From positions 1 to 29,919 of IMG/VR virus record IMGVR_UViG_3300025952_000005: 29,919 nt of DNA. The stretch is one strand, 5' to 3'. This document shows, one piece after another, positions 1-5,921 of this stretch (its first letter is position 1; every line of letters begins with the position of its first letter). The notes beneath the pieces were generated by a model. That model saw nothing but the letters and a program-made list of their open reading frames with translations. It was not told the DNA's origin and ran no database searches. The position numbers and the translations under genes were made by a program. The DNA is from a virus.

Positions 1-2
1 CC

Positions 3-134
3 CAAGCCGTTACCGCCAGTACGCCGTATGCTTTTGACGCGATATTCCATAGCCGCTATTTGAGGCTAAATTATGTAAACGGCGCTACCGCTCAAGGCGC
101 TTTTGAGCTTGTCGCTTACAGCGCGGCAGAATAG
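3..134 (+). CDS. Phage tail/structural protein, C-terminal end (5' end outside window)
   Basis: An open frame runs from the window edge to a TAG at 132-134 and gives 43 residues ending LRLNYVNGATAQGAFELVAYSAAE-like text (the last residues are VAYSAAE). The next gene follows after 11 bases with its own AGGAGG site, so both belong to the late operon. The fragment resembles the C-terminus of a phage minor structural or tail-fibre subunit (a beta-rich ending about residues being close to the mean), but that is a weak resemblance. No domain can be assigned from so short a piece. Confidence 0.6.
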   Translation, partial: QAVTASTPYAFDAIFHSRYLRLNYVNGATAQGAFELVAYSAAE

Positions 135-145
135 GAGGAGTTAAG

Positions 146-1315
146 ATGAGGATATTATCACCGCCGCGGCGCACGGCGATTACAGGAGCGACGTTTAGCC
201 GCAACTCAGAGGCCTATGACTCGTTAGGCAGGATTGCCTTACCGGGGCTGCCGAGGTTAGAGTATGTCGCAGGGGTTGGATGGGTTACATGGGTTGAAGA
301 GGTGACTGCCAATTTAATTGGTACTGACTATCAAAAATTCGGGGGGTGGATAGCCTCTGACGGTACAATTGTAACGCTTACGCAAAATCAGGCAGTCACA
401 GAGTGGGACTGTTCTGATGCTACAAGGATTCAGACTAGCGGTGGAACGGGTACAATTAAGTATTATTATAATTTAGTGCTTCCATCGGCTTCCGGTCAAG
501 CATATAGCGAAACGGTTTATATAAAAAACATTGGTACCATTACAGTTAAAGTACAATCAAATCTTGGAAATAGTATTGATGTTTTGGCTGGAGAAATAAA
601 AAAAATAACATTATCTGATGTCGGGGATGGAACAAATAACTTGCGTTTACAATTTAGGACTAATACTATTTCCGATTCTCTCGATTTTATCGCATGGCAT
701 CCAATGGCCGAAGCTAAAGCCTACCCAACTTCTTTCATTCCCACTTCCCGCGCCGCCGAATCCCTGACCATGCCGACAACAGGGTTGTCAGTGAGCGAGG
801 GGACGATTGAGGGGATTGTGGAGATTACAGATGTAAGTAAGAGGCAGGATGGATCAACATTTTTTAGGCTTTTTAACATAATTAATGGCACTGGTGCAGG
901 GATATCCATATATCATCTTGCTACAAGCGCTTATTGGCAATTAAAAACATATACAAGCAACGTAGTAACATCGACGGTTGATATTGCAGATTCCTTAACT
1001 CCAAATGGTTTTTATTATTATAAGGTATCTTGGACAACAAGCGAAGCAGTGGCTGAGTTTTGGAACCTAGAATCTCAAACAAAAGTTGCTACGGGAACAA
1101 TTTCAAGCCCAAACCTTCCAACCGCTTTTGGATCATATGTTTATTTGGGTAGTTATAATGGATCTATTAATTATCTTGACACCCGTTTCGGCAAACACCG
1201 TCTTTCATCAATCGCCCGGACGGATGATCCGGACTTTGACAACCTAATGCCCAACGACGTTAACACAGTCGGGATATTCGACCCGACACCGGTTTATAAT
1301 CACCCGATCGCTTAA
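146..1315 (+). CDS. Phage tail-associated protein with LamG-like (concanavalin-fold) region
   Basis: 389 aa, with AGGAGGAG just upstream of the ATG. The N-terminal part (about 1-60) carries TFSRNSEAYDSLGR, typical of phage minor tail or receptor-binding proteins. Around residue 190 there is AEAKAYPTSFIPT, a phrase common in phage tail proteins with a concanavalin-like or carbohydrate-binding module. The rest (about 210-370) is beta-rich with aromatic residues, as in LamG/laminin-G-like folds. It probably sits at the tail tip or baseplate and binds the cell surface. GC content changes inside the gene (GC-rich ends, AT-rich middle), suggesting module exchange in the middle part. The receptor role is inferred from fold and position upstream of the lysis genes. 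Confidence 0.75.
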   Translation: MRILSPPRRTAITGATFSRNSEAYDSLGRIALPGLPRLEYVAGVGWVTWVEEVTANLIGTDYQKFGGWIASDGTIVTLTQNQAVTEWDCSDATRIQTSGGTGTIKYYYNLVLPSASGQAYSETVYIKNIGTITVKVQSNLGNSIDVLAGEIKKITLSDVGDGTNNLRLQFRTNTISDSLDFIAWHPMAEAKAYPTSFIPTSRAAESLTMPTTGLSVSEGTIEGIVEITDVSKRQDGSTFFRLFNIINGTGAGISIYHLATSAYWQLKTYTSNVVTSTVDIADSLTPNGFYYYKVSWTTSEAVAEFWNLESQTKVATGTISSPNLPTAFGSYVYLGSYNGSINYLDTRFGKHRLSSIARTDDPDFDNLMPNDVNTVGIFDPTPVYNHPIA

Positions 1316-1327
1316 AAGGAGGATATC

Positions 1328-1558
1328 ATGCCAAAATTAATGATGATTAAAACTATCAAAGAAACACATTTATTTCGGGCAAACCAAAAATGCTGGATTG
1401 TTTTCCGAACCGGCGACGGATCGATTAACGTTGTTGGCAAGCACAAAGGTAAACACCGATATGTCAAGGCGTGGTTGCACAATGGAGAATACACCGAGCC
1501 GAAGGAAGTTGAAGTCGGTGAGAAATTTTATCAAAAAATAATGGGGACGGAGGGGTAA
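1328..1558 (+). CDS. Small basic late-operon protein, unknown function
   Basis: 76 aa, preceded by AAAGGAGGATATC with ideal spacing and 12 bases after the tail gene. The protein is rich in Lys, His and Val with short beta-like stretches (CWIVFRTGDGSINVVGKHKG). No known domain is recognised. Its place between a tail-tip gene and the lysis cassette suggests a tail accessory or chaperone-like role, but nothing in the sequence proves that. The next gene starts two bases after its stop, so the two are probably translationally coupled. Confidence 0.65.
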   Translation: MPKLMMIKTIKETHLFRANQKCWIVFRTGDGSINVVGKHKGKHRYVKAWLHNGEYTEPKEVEVGEKFYQKIMGTEG

Positions 1559-1560
1559 CG

Positions 1561-1710
1561 ATGATAGTAACATGCAGTCTATGTGGTCAGGAAATGGAGA
1601 TTGACACTGCGCAGGGAGTGGCTTATGTGACCGAGACGGACGGGAGTATCCATCATGCCGGGGAGTGCCCGGAGGTGGAGGGAGACACAACTGGAGCAAC
1701 GAGTAATTAG
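1561..1710 (+). CDS. Small zinc-ribbon-like protein (49 aa)
   Basis: 49 codons starting two bases after the previous stop, with GGACGGAGGGGTAACG as its binding site. The product has CSLCGQEM near the N-terminus and HHAGEC about residue 31-36, a C-x2-C plus His/Cys arrangement that could bind one zinc ion. The tail is acidic and Thr-rich. Such tiny Cys proteins are frequent in this phage. The function is unknown; coding status rests on the binding site, spacing and the Cys pattern. Confidence 0.55.
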   Translation: MIVTCSLCGQEMEIDTAQGVAYVTETDGSIHHAGECPEVEGDTTGATSN

Positions 1711-1740
1711 CTTGACCGATTTTTATGAGACACGGATCAA

Positions 1741-1836
1741 ATGCTTATGTATCAAGCGTTTGAAGCCTATAAACGAGGGTGTTCAAAAAGTCAAGCTAAT
1801 CAAAAATTAACGAAAGGACTGATAAATCATGACTGA
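1741..1836 (+). CDS. Possible micro-ORF (31 aa)
   Basis: A 31-residue frame, MLMYQAFEAYKRGCSKSQ-like, amphipathic and overlapping the next start by 8 bases. There is no convincing ribosome binding site upstream, so translation would depend on coupling or leakage. It is listed only because the overlap and helix-like composition resemble the other micro-genes here; it may be just spacer. Confidence 0.2.
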   Translation: MLMYQAFEAYKRGCSKSQANQKLTKGLINHD

Positions 1837-2014
1837 AACGACAATCAGAATTACAGCAGATATAACGGTAACCGCGCCGGACGGAGGCACATTGGAAGCG
1901 ATTGACCTTGTCCGCGACGGTCTCAAAGAGGCGACGATCCCAGTTCCGAGTTACGCGCCGTGTGGGTATACGATTAGCGGGATGACGGTCAAAGGGCTGG
2001 TGGAGAGGGACTAG
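1829..2014 (+). CDS. Small late-operon protein, unknown function
   Basis: 61 aa with CGAAAGGACTG upstream of the ATG. The protein starts MTETTIRITADITVTAPDGG and is acidic with alternating beta-like residues; a short Pro-rich turn follows. No family is recognised. A strong rho-independent terminator lies about 40 bases after the stop, so this gene ends a transcription unit, or readthrough is needed to reach the lysis genes. Confidence 0.55.
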   Translation: MTETTIRITADITVTAPDGGTLEAIDLVRDGLKEATIPVPSYAPCGYTISGMTVKGLVERD

Positions 2015-2051
2015 TTAGGGGTAAAGTTAAGCTATACGAGTTAATCAATTC

Positions 2052-2078
2052 AACCCGGTCAATCAACCGGGTTTTACT
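2052..2078 (+). terminator. Rho-independent terminator
   Basis: A perfect 8-bp stem AACCCGGT / ACCGGGTT (2052-2059 with 2066-2073), loop CAATCA, followed by TTTT and a T-rich stretch. It separates the tail genes from the lysis cassette. Confidence 0.75.
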
Positions 2079-2088
2079 TTGCAATTAA

Positions 2089-2173
2089 AAGGTGTCCCCG
2101 CGCTAACGGGAAACACCTTCCAATCATCTTCGCGGGTATGCGCGAGGACATATAAATAATATCGTCCTCACGC
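2089..2173 (+). other. Tandem RNA hairpins between tail and lysis genes
   Basis: After the terminator, about 200 bases lack a gene of usual size. The first hairpin pairs AAGGTGT (2089-2095) with ACACCTT (2113-2119), with an inner CCCG/CGGG stem and loop CGCTAA. The second pairs GAGGAC (2144-2149) with GTCCTC (2164-2169) and continues after one mismatch with GCG/CGC (2140-2142 and 2171-2173). Neither ends in a T-run, so they are not simple terminators. They could be a processed leader or antiterminator-like element for the lysis genes. Confidence 0.4.
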
Positions 2174-2217
2174 TAAAATATCAATAGGTAAATTATGGAA
2201 ATTAAGGAGTGATGAGG

Positions 2218-2292
2218 ATGCAAGATTTTATTGACTGTTTCAGCGGGTATTCACCGCCGCTTCATCTGGTTAAAAGAAGGGTGGCGGTATAA
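2218..2292 (+). CDS. 24-aa leader-like peptide before the lysis genes
   Basis: ATTAAGGAG lies 8 bases before ATG 2218 (an in-frame ATG at 2212 is too close to the site). The product is MQDFIDCFSGYSPPLHLVKR plus RVAV. Its TAA is immediately followed by the ATG of the XhlA-like gene with no gap, which strongly suggests translational coupling. The length is below normal gene-calling cutoffs and no family is recognised; it may be a leader peptide that tunes lysis protein translation. Confidence 0.4.
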   Translation: MQDFIDCFSGYSPPLHLVKRRVAV

Positions 2293-2547
2293 ATGGAGCA
2301 GGATGTCGATGTTGTAGGAGTTCTTCTTGAGATACAAAAAGCAGTTACGAGGGTGGATGAAAGAACATTAAATCAGGAGAAATATTATGAAAACTTATCG
2401 CAACGAGTTAAAACGCTGGAAGAAAAGAGCATTTTTTTAGAGGGAAAAACGGCGGTTAAAACCCGAGGCAGTAATATGGTTTGGGATGCTCTGTTGGTAA
2501 TACTAACAGGGATAATCACATGGTTTTCAGCAGGAGGGTATAAATGA
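2293..2547 (+). CDS. XhlA-like phage lysis-associated membrane protein
   Basis: 84 aa. Residues about 8-60 are a charged amphipathic helix/coiled coil (EIQKAVTRVDERTLNQEKYY, then KTLEEK), and residues about 62-83 form one hydrophobic segment with GIITWF. This is the arrangement of the haemolysin XhlA family, which sits in the inner membrane beside holins and helps endolysin-mediated lysis in Bacillus phages such as PBSX. Its stop overlaps the endolysin start by ATGA, confirming a lysis operon. Assignment is by architecture and context. Confidence 0.75.
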   Translation: MEQDVDVVGVLLEIQKAVTRVDERTLNQEKYYENLSQRVKTLEEKSIFLEGKTAVKTRGSNMVWDALLVILTGIITWFSAGGYK

Positions 2548-3119
2548 TGGCAGACTTCAAAAAGGCATACCTACGTACCTGCAAAATCGAGGCAGGTTAT
2601 TCTAATAAGAAGACCGATAGAGGAGGCGAAACTTGGCGGGGAATCGCCCGTAATTACCACCCTAAGTGGAAGGGGTGGGCAATAGTAGATTGTTACAAAA
2701 AGAGCTGCCACGATGTTAAATCGTTAAATAAAGCCTTGAGCGCCGATAAAGAACTGGAAAATCTGGTTCTTTTGTTTTACCGGGCTGAATTTTGGAATGT
2801 TAATCGTCTGGCGGAAATCCCATGCCAACTTTTAGCCGAAAATGTTTATGACGCCGGAGTCAATTGTGGCACGGGGACAGCGGCAAAGTTCCTGCAAAAG
2901 GCCATTAATCAACTCAAACCCAATAGCATTACAGTTGACGGTGCCATTGGCAACAAGACCATAGAGGCGACTAGTCAATTAGGCAGTAGCTTGGTTAAGT
3001 CCTTTGTTGATATTAGAGAGGCTTACCATAAAAACATTGTTGTCAATGATCCTGACCAAAAAGTTAACTTAGATGGTTGGTTTGCACGATGCGAATCAAT
3101 GCGGAAAGAAACATGCTAA
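2544..3119 (+). CDS. Endolysin, glycoside hydrolase family 108 with peptidoglycan-binding tail
   Basis: 191 aa. The N-terminus has IEAGYSNKKTDRGGETWRGI, the signature of GH108 muramidases; Glu16 is the expected catalytic acid. Residues about 100-190 (NVYDAGVNCGTGTAAKFLQK and later TVDGAIGNKTI) match the predicted PG_binding_3 domain that accompanies GH108. No signal peptide is present, so export would depend on the holin. GGAGGG precedes tandem ATG codons at 2544/2547. It cleaves the glycan backbone of peptidoglycan at the end of infection. Confidence 0.92.
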   Translation: MMADFKKAYLRTCKIEAGYSNKKTDRGGETWRGIARNYHPKWKGWAIVDCYKKSCHDVKSLNKALSADKELENLVLLFYRAEFWNVNRLAEIPCQLLAENVYDAGVNCGTGTAAKFLQKAINQLKPNSITVDGAIGNKTIEATSQLGSSLVKSFVDIREAYHKNIVVNDPDQKVNLDGWFARCESMRKETC

Positions 3120-3167
3120 ATAATCTGGCATGTTTTTTAATAAATAAATTGAAGGAGATGTTTTATC

Positions 3168-3347
3168 ATGACTAATATTATTACTTGGTTAACCGCGAAT
3201 TGGGAACATTTGGCGTTGGTGGTAACCTCTATAGTTACTACCGCGAGCATTATCGTCAAATTAACCCCAACTACTAAAGATGATACCGTTTTAGCGGCCA
3301 TTGTTAAAGTATTAACCGCGATCAGCTTAAACAAAGAGTCTAAATAG
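3168..3347 (+). CDS. Small holin-like membrane protein (59 aa)
   Basis: 59 aa, below usual size cutoffs, with GAAGGAGATG upstream. Residues about 6-33 form one hydrophobic helix (LALVVTSIVTTASIIVKL) followed by a short soluble segment with a second mildly hydrophobic helix. A single small membrane protein right after an endolysin is the usual place for a holin or a holin partner. A terminator follows directly. A holin role is inferred from size, topology and position, not from a recognised family. Confidence 0.7.
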   Translation: MTNIITWLTANWEHLALVVTSIVTTASIIVKLTPTTKDDTVLAAIVKVLTAISLNKESK

Positions 3348-3354
3348 CATTCAG

Positions 3355-3380
3355 GGCGGGCAAATCCCGCCTCCTTTTTA
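3355..3380 (+). terminator. Rho-independent terminator after the holin-like gene
   Basis: GGCGGG (3355-3360) pairs with CCCGCC (3366-3371), loop CAAAT, followed by a T-run within TCCTTTTT. The start region of the spanin-like genes begins right after it, so those genes need readthrough or their own promoter. Confidence 0.7.
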
Positions 3381-3395
3381 AATGGGGGGTGAATC

Positions 3396-3770
3396 ATGTT
3401 TGAAAAAATTTGTATCGGTATTCTTGGCGTTATTTCTGTTGTTTTTATTACCCTGTATTACTTTTGCCGAATCGAATTACAATATGTCCGAAGCAGACTT
3501 GACGAAATTATTACAAATTACCAGTCAGTTGCAACAACTCAACAGTCAATTATCGACGGACTTGGCGACATCTCAGACGGACTTGCAGGAGTCACAACAG
3601 AAATTAGCAACATATCAAGCGGAATTGGAGCAGTTAAAAACTCAATTAGCGACATATCAAACCGAATCAGTGACGCTCAAGGAGCAGTTAGTAGCAGCTC
3701 AGACCTTATTGGCGAGCAGCAGCTCATCCTTGAACGAATACAAAAAGAAAATCAGTCGGGAGATAGTTAG
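3396..3770 (+). CDS. Inner-membrane spanin-like (Rz-like) protein
   Basis: 124 aa. Residues 4-24 (KICIGILGVISVVFITLYYF) form an N-terminal membrane anchor without a cleavage site; the rest is a long hydrophilic heptad-like region rich in Ile, Ser, Asp and Gly (for example IIDGLGDISDGLAGVTTEIS). This is the topology of an i-spanin such as lambda Rz: inner-membrane anchor and periplasmic coiled coil. The GGGGGGTGA at 3384-3392 is 3-4 bases from this ATG. The whole gene lies inside a second frame (3400-3828) that also encodes an envelope protein. If only one frame is real, the other is the better or equal candidate. Confidence 0.55.
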   Translation: MFEKICIGILGVISVVFITLYYFCRIELQYVRSRLDEIITNYQSVATTQQSIIDGLGDISDGLAGVTTEISNISSGIGAVKNSISDISNRISDAQGAVSSSSDLIGEQQLILERIQKENQSGDS

Positions 3771-3828
3771 CTTAAAGATTCAGCGGGGATTGTTGATTTT
3801 CATTGTTGTTTTGATGAGTATAATGTAA
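3400..3828 (+). CDS. Overlapping-frame secreted coiled-coil protein with C-terminal TM (spanin partner-like)
   Basis: The frame is open from ATG 3382, but TTG 3400 is 8-9 bases from the GGGGGGTGA site and makes a classical signal peptide starting KKFVSVFLALFLLFLLPCIT, ending at ITFA/ES. From TTG it is 142 aa. The centre (about 30-115) is Gln/Leu-rich coiled coil with repeated QLATYQ; residues about 130-142 (LLIFIVVLMSIM) form a C-terminal hydrophobic segment. Signal plus C-terminal TM recalls unimolecular spanins, though the LLPC box has Pro before Cys and is a poor lipobox. It overlaps the i-spanin-like gene in the +1 frame over its full length. Confidence 0.6.
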   Translation: MKKFVSVFLALFLLFLLPCITFAESNYNMSEADLTKLLQITSQLQQLNSQLSTDLATSQTDLQESQQKLATYQAELEQLKTQLATYQTESVTLKEQLVAAQTLLASSSSSLNEYKKKISREIVSLKIQRGLLIFIVVLMSIM

Positions 3829-3916
3829 ATTAATAACCCACAAATCATCAGCTTCTTGGCGGGAGACTTGATTTGTGGGTCGGCGGCAAATAGCGTTATC
3901 CGCTATTCGGCTTTGC
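3829..3916 (-). ncRNA. Candidate small RNA, antisense to the late-mRNA 3' end
   Basis: Reading leftward from a good minus-strand promoter, about 90 bases contain a 7-bp hairpin (AATAGCG / CGCTATT, 3889-3895 with 3901-3907) and then a 12-bp perfect hairpin (ACCCACAAATCA 3836-3847 with TGATTTGTGGGT 3869-3880) followed on the minus strand by TTATTAATTT. This is a complete small transcription unit with no open frame. It converges on the 3' end of the spanin-like genes, the geometry of antisense RNAs in type I toxin-antitoxin loci such as txpA/RatA. On the plus strand the long hairpin lacks a T-run. Confidence 0.5.
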
Positions 3917-3922
3917 TTACTT

Positions 3923-3951
3923 ATAATAACACAATTATGTTAATGTGACAA
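3923..3951 (-). promoter_or_regulatory. Sigma-A-type promoter for the minus-strand small RNA
   Basis: On the minus strand: TTGTCA (3946-3951), 17-base spacer, TATTAT (3923-3928). The expected start is near 3916. Confidence 0.55.
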
Positions 3952-3998
3952 CTGTTATTTTACTTTCAAGCCTAAAACGAAAATAAGGGAATTTATAT

Positions 3999-4026
3999 TT
4001 TACTTTATACGCTTATATGATATAAT
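3999..4026 (+). promoter_or_regulatory. Possible plus-strand promoter
   Basis: TTTACT (3999-4004), 16-base spacer, TATAAT (4021-4026). A terminator hairpin follows at 4059, so a transcript from here would be only about 60 bases unless it reads through. Weak evidence. Confidence 0.3.
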
Positions 4027-4058
4027 AAAATAAAGGCACGGAAATATAATATTCCAAC

Positions 4059-4092
4059 AAAAAGAGAGGGGTTCGAGCTCCTCTCTTTTTGT
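4059..4092. terminator. Strong bidirectional terminator hairpin
   Basis: An 11-bp perfect stem AAAAAGAGAGG (4059-4069) with CCTCTCTTTTT (4080-4090), then GTTTT. The stem itself is A-rich on one side and T-rich on the other, so it should work in both directions. It isolates the late region from the accessory operon. Confidence 0.75.
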
Positions 4093-4136
4093 TTTGCACG
4101 ATACTATAAAGTCTCAAAAACGAGGGCGTTTTTTTA

Positions 4137-4166
4137 TTGACAAAATCATAAAAATTATGGTATAAT
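4137..4166 (+). promoter_or_regulatory. Promoter of the accessory operon, with tandem operator-like repeats
   Basis: TTGACA (4137-4142), 18-base spacer, extended -10 TGGTATAAT (TATAAT at 4161-4166). The 10-mer AATTATGGTA occurs twice, at 4153-4162 and 4164-4173, 11 bases apart, that is, one helical turn, and covers the -10 box. The first gene downstream is a ribbon-helix-helix protein, so this looks like an autoregulated promoter. The operator role is inferred. Confidence 0.7.
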
Positions 4167-4194
4167 TATGGTACAATTAATAAGGGGTGATTGG

Positions 4195-4347
4195 GTGAAA
4201 AATGAGATTTTATTAAAAAGGACTTACCAAATCAGGAAAGACCAAGACGAAAAATTAAAAAAGTTAAAGGAGAAAACAGGTGAAAGCGAGTCGCATTATT
4301 TGAGGGAAGCACTCGACAAATATTTTGAAAGAAAGGATAAAAAATGA
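4195..4347 (+). CDS. Ribbon-helix-helix (CopG/Arc-like) regulator, 50 aa
   Basis: GTG start with AAGGGGTGA just upstream. The 50-residue product begins VKNEILLKRTYQIRKDQDEK: a beta strand with alternating residues (RTYQIR), then helix one (QDEKLKKLKEKTG) and helix two (SHYLREALDKYF). This is the RHH_1 pattern of CopG-type dimeric repressors, which read DNA with the beta strand. The stop overlaps the next ATG (ATGA). Its promoter carries tandem repeats one helical turn apart over the -10 box, as expected for self-repression. It would regulate the 4.2-6.8 kb operon. Confidence 0.8.
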   Translation: MKNEILLKRTYQIRKDQDEKLKKLKEKTGESESHYLREALDKYFERKDKK

Positions 4348-4631
4348 TTTGTACTCACTGCGGCAAAGAAATGCACAATTCAAACGGTTGTATCAAGAAA
4401 ATGGTTATTGATAGCAAAGTTTTTGATCGGATTCCATATGGTTCCGAAAAAAGATTTGGTGGTGGTTTTGGGAAGAATATGCCCGAAAATAAGCGGTGTC
4501 ATGATTGTAATACTTTAAAAGGTCGATATCACCATTTAGGCTGTGATATGGAGGAATGCCCGATTTGCGGCGGTCAGTTGATTGCTTGCGGGTGCTGGAA
4601 AGATGAGGAAAGCGAGGCCGAGAATGAATAA
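4344..4631 (+). CDS. Phage zinc-ribbon protein
   Basis: 95 aa with five Cys clusters: CTHCGKEM at the N-terminus, then CHDC, HHLGCDMEECPICGG and CGC near the C-terminus. The phrase CHDCNTLKGRYHHLGCDMEE is characteristic of a widespread family of small phage zinc-ribbon proteins of unknown role. It starts on the stop of the RHH gene by ATGA overlap, so it is the second gene of that operon. The Cys pairs predict two zinc sites, and nucleic acid or protein binding is likely. The function is not known. Confidence 0.75.
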   Translation: MICTHCGKEMHNSNGCIKKMVIDSKVFDRIPYGSEKRFGGGFGKNMPENKRCHDCNTLKGRYHHLGCDMEECPICGGQLIACGCWKDEESEAENE

Positions 4632-4944
4632 ATATATCGGCATCGCGATGAATAGCGAAACCGAAAGAAATATTATTGCAAGCTTAATAAATGAATATCA
4701 TTTAGATCGACGAAAAAAATATTTGATACATAATGGATTATTATGCGTTGATGAAAAAACCACTGAAGATTGTCAGGGTTGTACTGATTATGGAGAATAT
4801 GGGGTTAAATACGGGCCGTTTGGTTGTAAGGAGTGCGGATATACAGGTAAAAGGGTGTGCCACCGTTCTGCTCCTATATTATTAAATGACGGTTTTATTC
4901 ACGTCAAGGAGAATCCGGAGCTGATTGGGGATACAAGCAAATGA
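4624..4944 (+). CDS. Cys-rich hypothetical protein
   Basis: 106 aa from ATG 4624, which overlaps the previous stop by 8 bases. A frame extension to 4582 exists but adds residues encoded inside the previous gene, so the internal start (MNKYIGIAMNSETER) is preferred despite a weak GCGAGG site. Residues about 40-85 have CVDEK, CQGC, CKECGYTGKRVCH, giving four Cys pairs and a His suited to one or two zinc sites. No family is recognised. Confidence 0.6.
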   Translation: MNKYIGIAMNSETERNIIASLINEYHLDRRKKYLIHNGLLCVDEKTTEDCQGCTDYGEYGVKYGPFGCKECGYTGKRVCHRSAPILLNDGFIHVKENPELIGDTSK

Positions 4945-5114
4945 TACCAAAAGATTTTTATGAAGTGTGCCGAAACAAACGTTGCTCTTGGCCATGCAGT
5001 TATAATCCTACTTGTAAACGTTGTAATCATTGGAAAAAACTAACCAAAGAAGAACAACATAAAATCGATGAAACAACGTCCGCTATGGCTCACCATGCAA
5101 TGACGGGAGAATAA
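4941..5114 (+). CDS. Small Cys-rich protein (57 aa)
   Basis: The ATG overlaps the previous stop (ATGA). The product has six Cys in its first 30 residues: EVCRNKRCSWPCSYNPTC followed by KRCNHW, then an acidic Lys/Glu helix and an MAHHAM tail. Dense Cys pairs indicate metal binding. It is shorter than common gene cutoffs, but the overlap and Cys pattern make it credible. The function is unknown. Confidence 0.6.
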   Translation: MIPKDFYEVCRNKRCSWPCSYNPTCKRCNHWKKLTKEEQHKIDETTSAMAHHAMTGE

Positions 5115-5133
5115 CCGGAAGATTGGAGGGAAA

Positions 5134-5325
5134 ATGAAACTAATCAAAATTAATGATTTACCAAAATATAACGCTAAAATTAAGGGTGATGCAGGTATTT
5201 ATGAAGTTTGGGGAATCAATTGGCTTGAAAGAAAATTAATAGTTTATAGGGCGGGAGAATATGAAACAATTCCATTTGCTAAGATCCAATATTTAGAAGA
5301 TGCGAAGGAGGAAACCAATGAATAA
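5134..5325 (+). CDS. Hypothetical protein (63 aa)
   Basis: Good site ATTGGAGGGAAA before ATG. The protein is small with beta-like stretches (GIYEVWGINWLERKLIVYRA) and an acidic C-terminus, giving an SH3/KOW-like impression, but no family can be named. Its stop overlaps the next start by 8 bases, so it is part of the same operon. Confidence 0.6.
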   Translation: MKLIKINDLPKYNAKIKGDAGIYEVWGINWLERKLIVYRAGEYETIPFAKIQYLEDAKEETNE

Positions 5326-5689
5326 AACAGTTGAAGAAGTTATTGAAACTATCGACAAAATGCTGGCCATTCCAAAAGCTCAGATGTATTGGGCGGCCCA
5401 ACGGGAATATGAACGTGAAAATGAGCTTAATAAAATCCGCGAATTTTTTGATAACAAGCGTTATCGCATAAAAGATGTTGCCAAAATTAAAGATGGAATG
5501 TTTATTGTTGAACTTGAACGGAAAGAGCCGAAAGAAACCCTTTATCCCGTTGTAGTTGACAATAAAGATATTCATGAATATTTCTATAGCTTTAATGAAG
5601 CGTTATTGGCAGCGATATCATATGAAACAACCGGAAGAACTGAAGCGGGGCTTTGGGCAAGGAAATTGTTTGGGATGAAGGAGGTTTAA
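5318..5689 (+). CDS. Hypothetical phage protein (123 aa)
   Basis: ATG 5318 follows AAGGAGGAAACC at ideal spacing. An upstream in-frame start at 5300 would lie before that site, so it is rejected. The N-terminal 50 residues are helical and charged (TVEEVIETIDKMLAIPKAQM); the middle has short beta-like pieces, and the C-terminus ends AGLWARKLFGMKEV. No known domain. Operon position gives the only hint of role. Confidence 0.65.
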   Translation: MNKTVEEVIETIDKMLAIPKAQMYWAAQREYERENELNKIREFFDNKRYRIKDVAKIKDGMFIVELERKEPKETLYPVVVDNKDIHEYFYSFNEALLAAISYETTGRTEAGLWARKLFGMKEV

Positions 5690-5690
5690 C

Positions 5691-5912
5691 ATGTCCAAAC
5701 AAATCATAACCGAAGAAGATTATAAACAGATGTTAGCCAAAGAATACAAACAAACGATTGCTGCATATTACGAGCCAGGACGCGGGAAAAGGATTGAAAT
5801 GGTTGTATCTGCCGAATGTCTTAAATATGACGTTAAGCAAAATGGGTGTATAGTGCAATCAACATCAAGCTTATATCGGGCGGTAGAAACGTATAATAAC
5901 ATCATTATTTAA
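5691..5912 (+). CDS. Hypothetical protein (73 aa)
   Basis: Starts one base after the previous stop, with AAGGAGGTTTAAC as its site. The product begins MSKQIITEEDYKQMLAKEYK and has a conserved-looking YYEPGRGKRIEMVV segment. No family is recognised. It is compact, alpha/beta-like and soluble. Confidence 0.6.
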   Translation: MSKQIITEEDYKQMLAKEYKQTIAAYYEPGRGKRIEMVVSAECLKYDVKQNGCIVQSTSSLYRAVETYNNIII

Positions 5913-5921
5913 GGAGAAACC

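Noticed and set aside
3382-3399. ATG 3382 as start of the longer spanin-region frame
   Set aside because: It lies before the only Shine-Dalgarno sequence and spoils the signal peptide; TTG 3400 fits both.
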